5,388 bases of DNA from Sphingomonadales bacterium UBA1936 (GTDB lineage Bacteria; Pseudomonadota; Alphaproteobacteria; Sphingomonadales; Sphingomonadaceae), in NCBI GenBank assembly GCA_002336985.1, contig DDFE01000036.1:1-5388 (forward strand). Direction: 5' to 3'. The position numbers and the translations under genes were made by a program. Shown here piece after piece: positions 5,287 to 5,388 of the stretch. Numbering within the stretch: position 1 is the stretch's first letter; each line of letters opens with the position of its first letter. The notes beneath the pieces were generated by a model that saw only the letters and a list, made by a program, of their open reading frames with translations, did not search any database and was not told where the DNA came from.

Positions 5287-5388
5287 CGCGCGGCCGCTGT
5301 CGCTCCGCGCCACTGCCCTTGCCTATATAGCCGCATTCCTTGTCGCTTTCGGTATTGCCGGGACGCTGCTCTACATCGCCGCGCTGCG
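5276..5388 (+). CDS. Membrane sensor histidine kinase, N-terminal fragment (runs off window)
   Basis: The ATG at 5276 lies inside the last codons of the response regulator in another frame and opens 37 codons plus two bases up to the window end, with no stop. The peptide begins MPRSARPLSLRATALAY: a short basic cytoplasmic tail, then a hydrophobic helix at about residues 12-37 (AYIAAFLVAFGIAGTLLYIAAL). That is the normal beginning of a transmembrane sensor kinase. The 11-base overlap with an OmpR-family regulator is the classic arrangement for a cognate kinase. No catalytic domain lies inside the window, so the kinase call rests on context and the membrane helix. Another membrane protein is possible but less likely. 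Confidence 0.75.
   Translation, partial: MPRSARPLSLRATALAYIAAFLVAFGIAGTLLYIAAL

Overview
The window looks like a chromosomal housekeeping segment of an alphaproteobacterium, probably a sphingomonad. Most of it is GC-rich. The supporting evidence is a GapR-type (DUF2312) protein, a family typical of alphaproteobacteria, encoded next to pyruvate kinase; a yebC-ruvC-ruvA order; and a C/G-rich inverted repeat of a type I associate with sphingomonad and related genomes. The taxonomic call is inferred from gene content and protein style, not from a search.

Layout: positions 1-1457 (minus strand) hold essentially all of pyruvate kinase, with only the last base of the presumed stop codon off the window. 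A 111-base divergent spacer separates it from gapR (1569-1811, plus). Tail to tail with gapR, after 11 bases, lies a minus-strand gene (1823-2464) for a 213-residue protein I cannot name. It carries an R-N-x3-H-P motif of the kind found in HEPN-domain ribonucleases, and its base composition is clearly lower in GC than its neighbours. It is divergent from yebC (2561-3304, plus). Then come a perfect 35-bp inverted repeat (3308-3342 and 3384-3418), ruvC (3425-3910) and ruvA (3920-4510). A two-component system follows: an OmpR-family response regulator (4609-5286) and the first 37 codons of its overlapping membrane sensor kinase (from 5276).

How the genes relate: ruvC and ruvA form a tight pair for Holliday junction processing, but the expected motor gene ruvB does not follow directly; the two-component genes occupy that place. 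yebC, ruvC and ruvA are all on the plus strand and may be co-transcribed through the repeat, whose right arm supplies the Shine-Dalgarno sequence of ruvC. The putative HEPN gene is the only part that looks accessory. It is the best candidate for something undescribed, as a single-gene insertion in a core neighbourhood with no visible antitoxin or partner.
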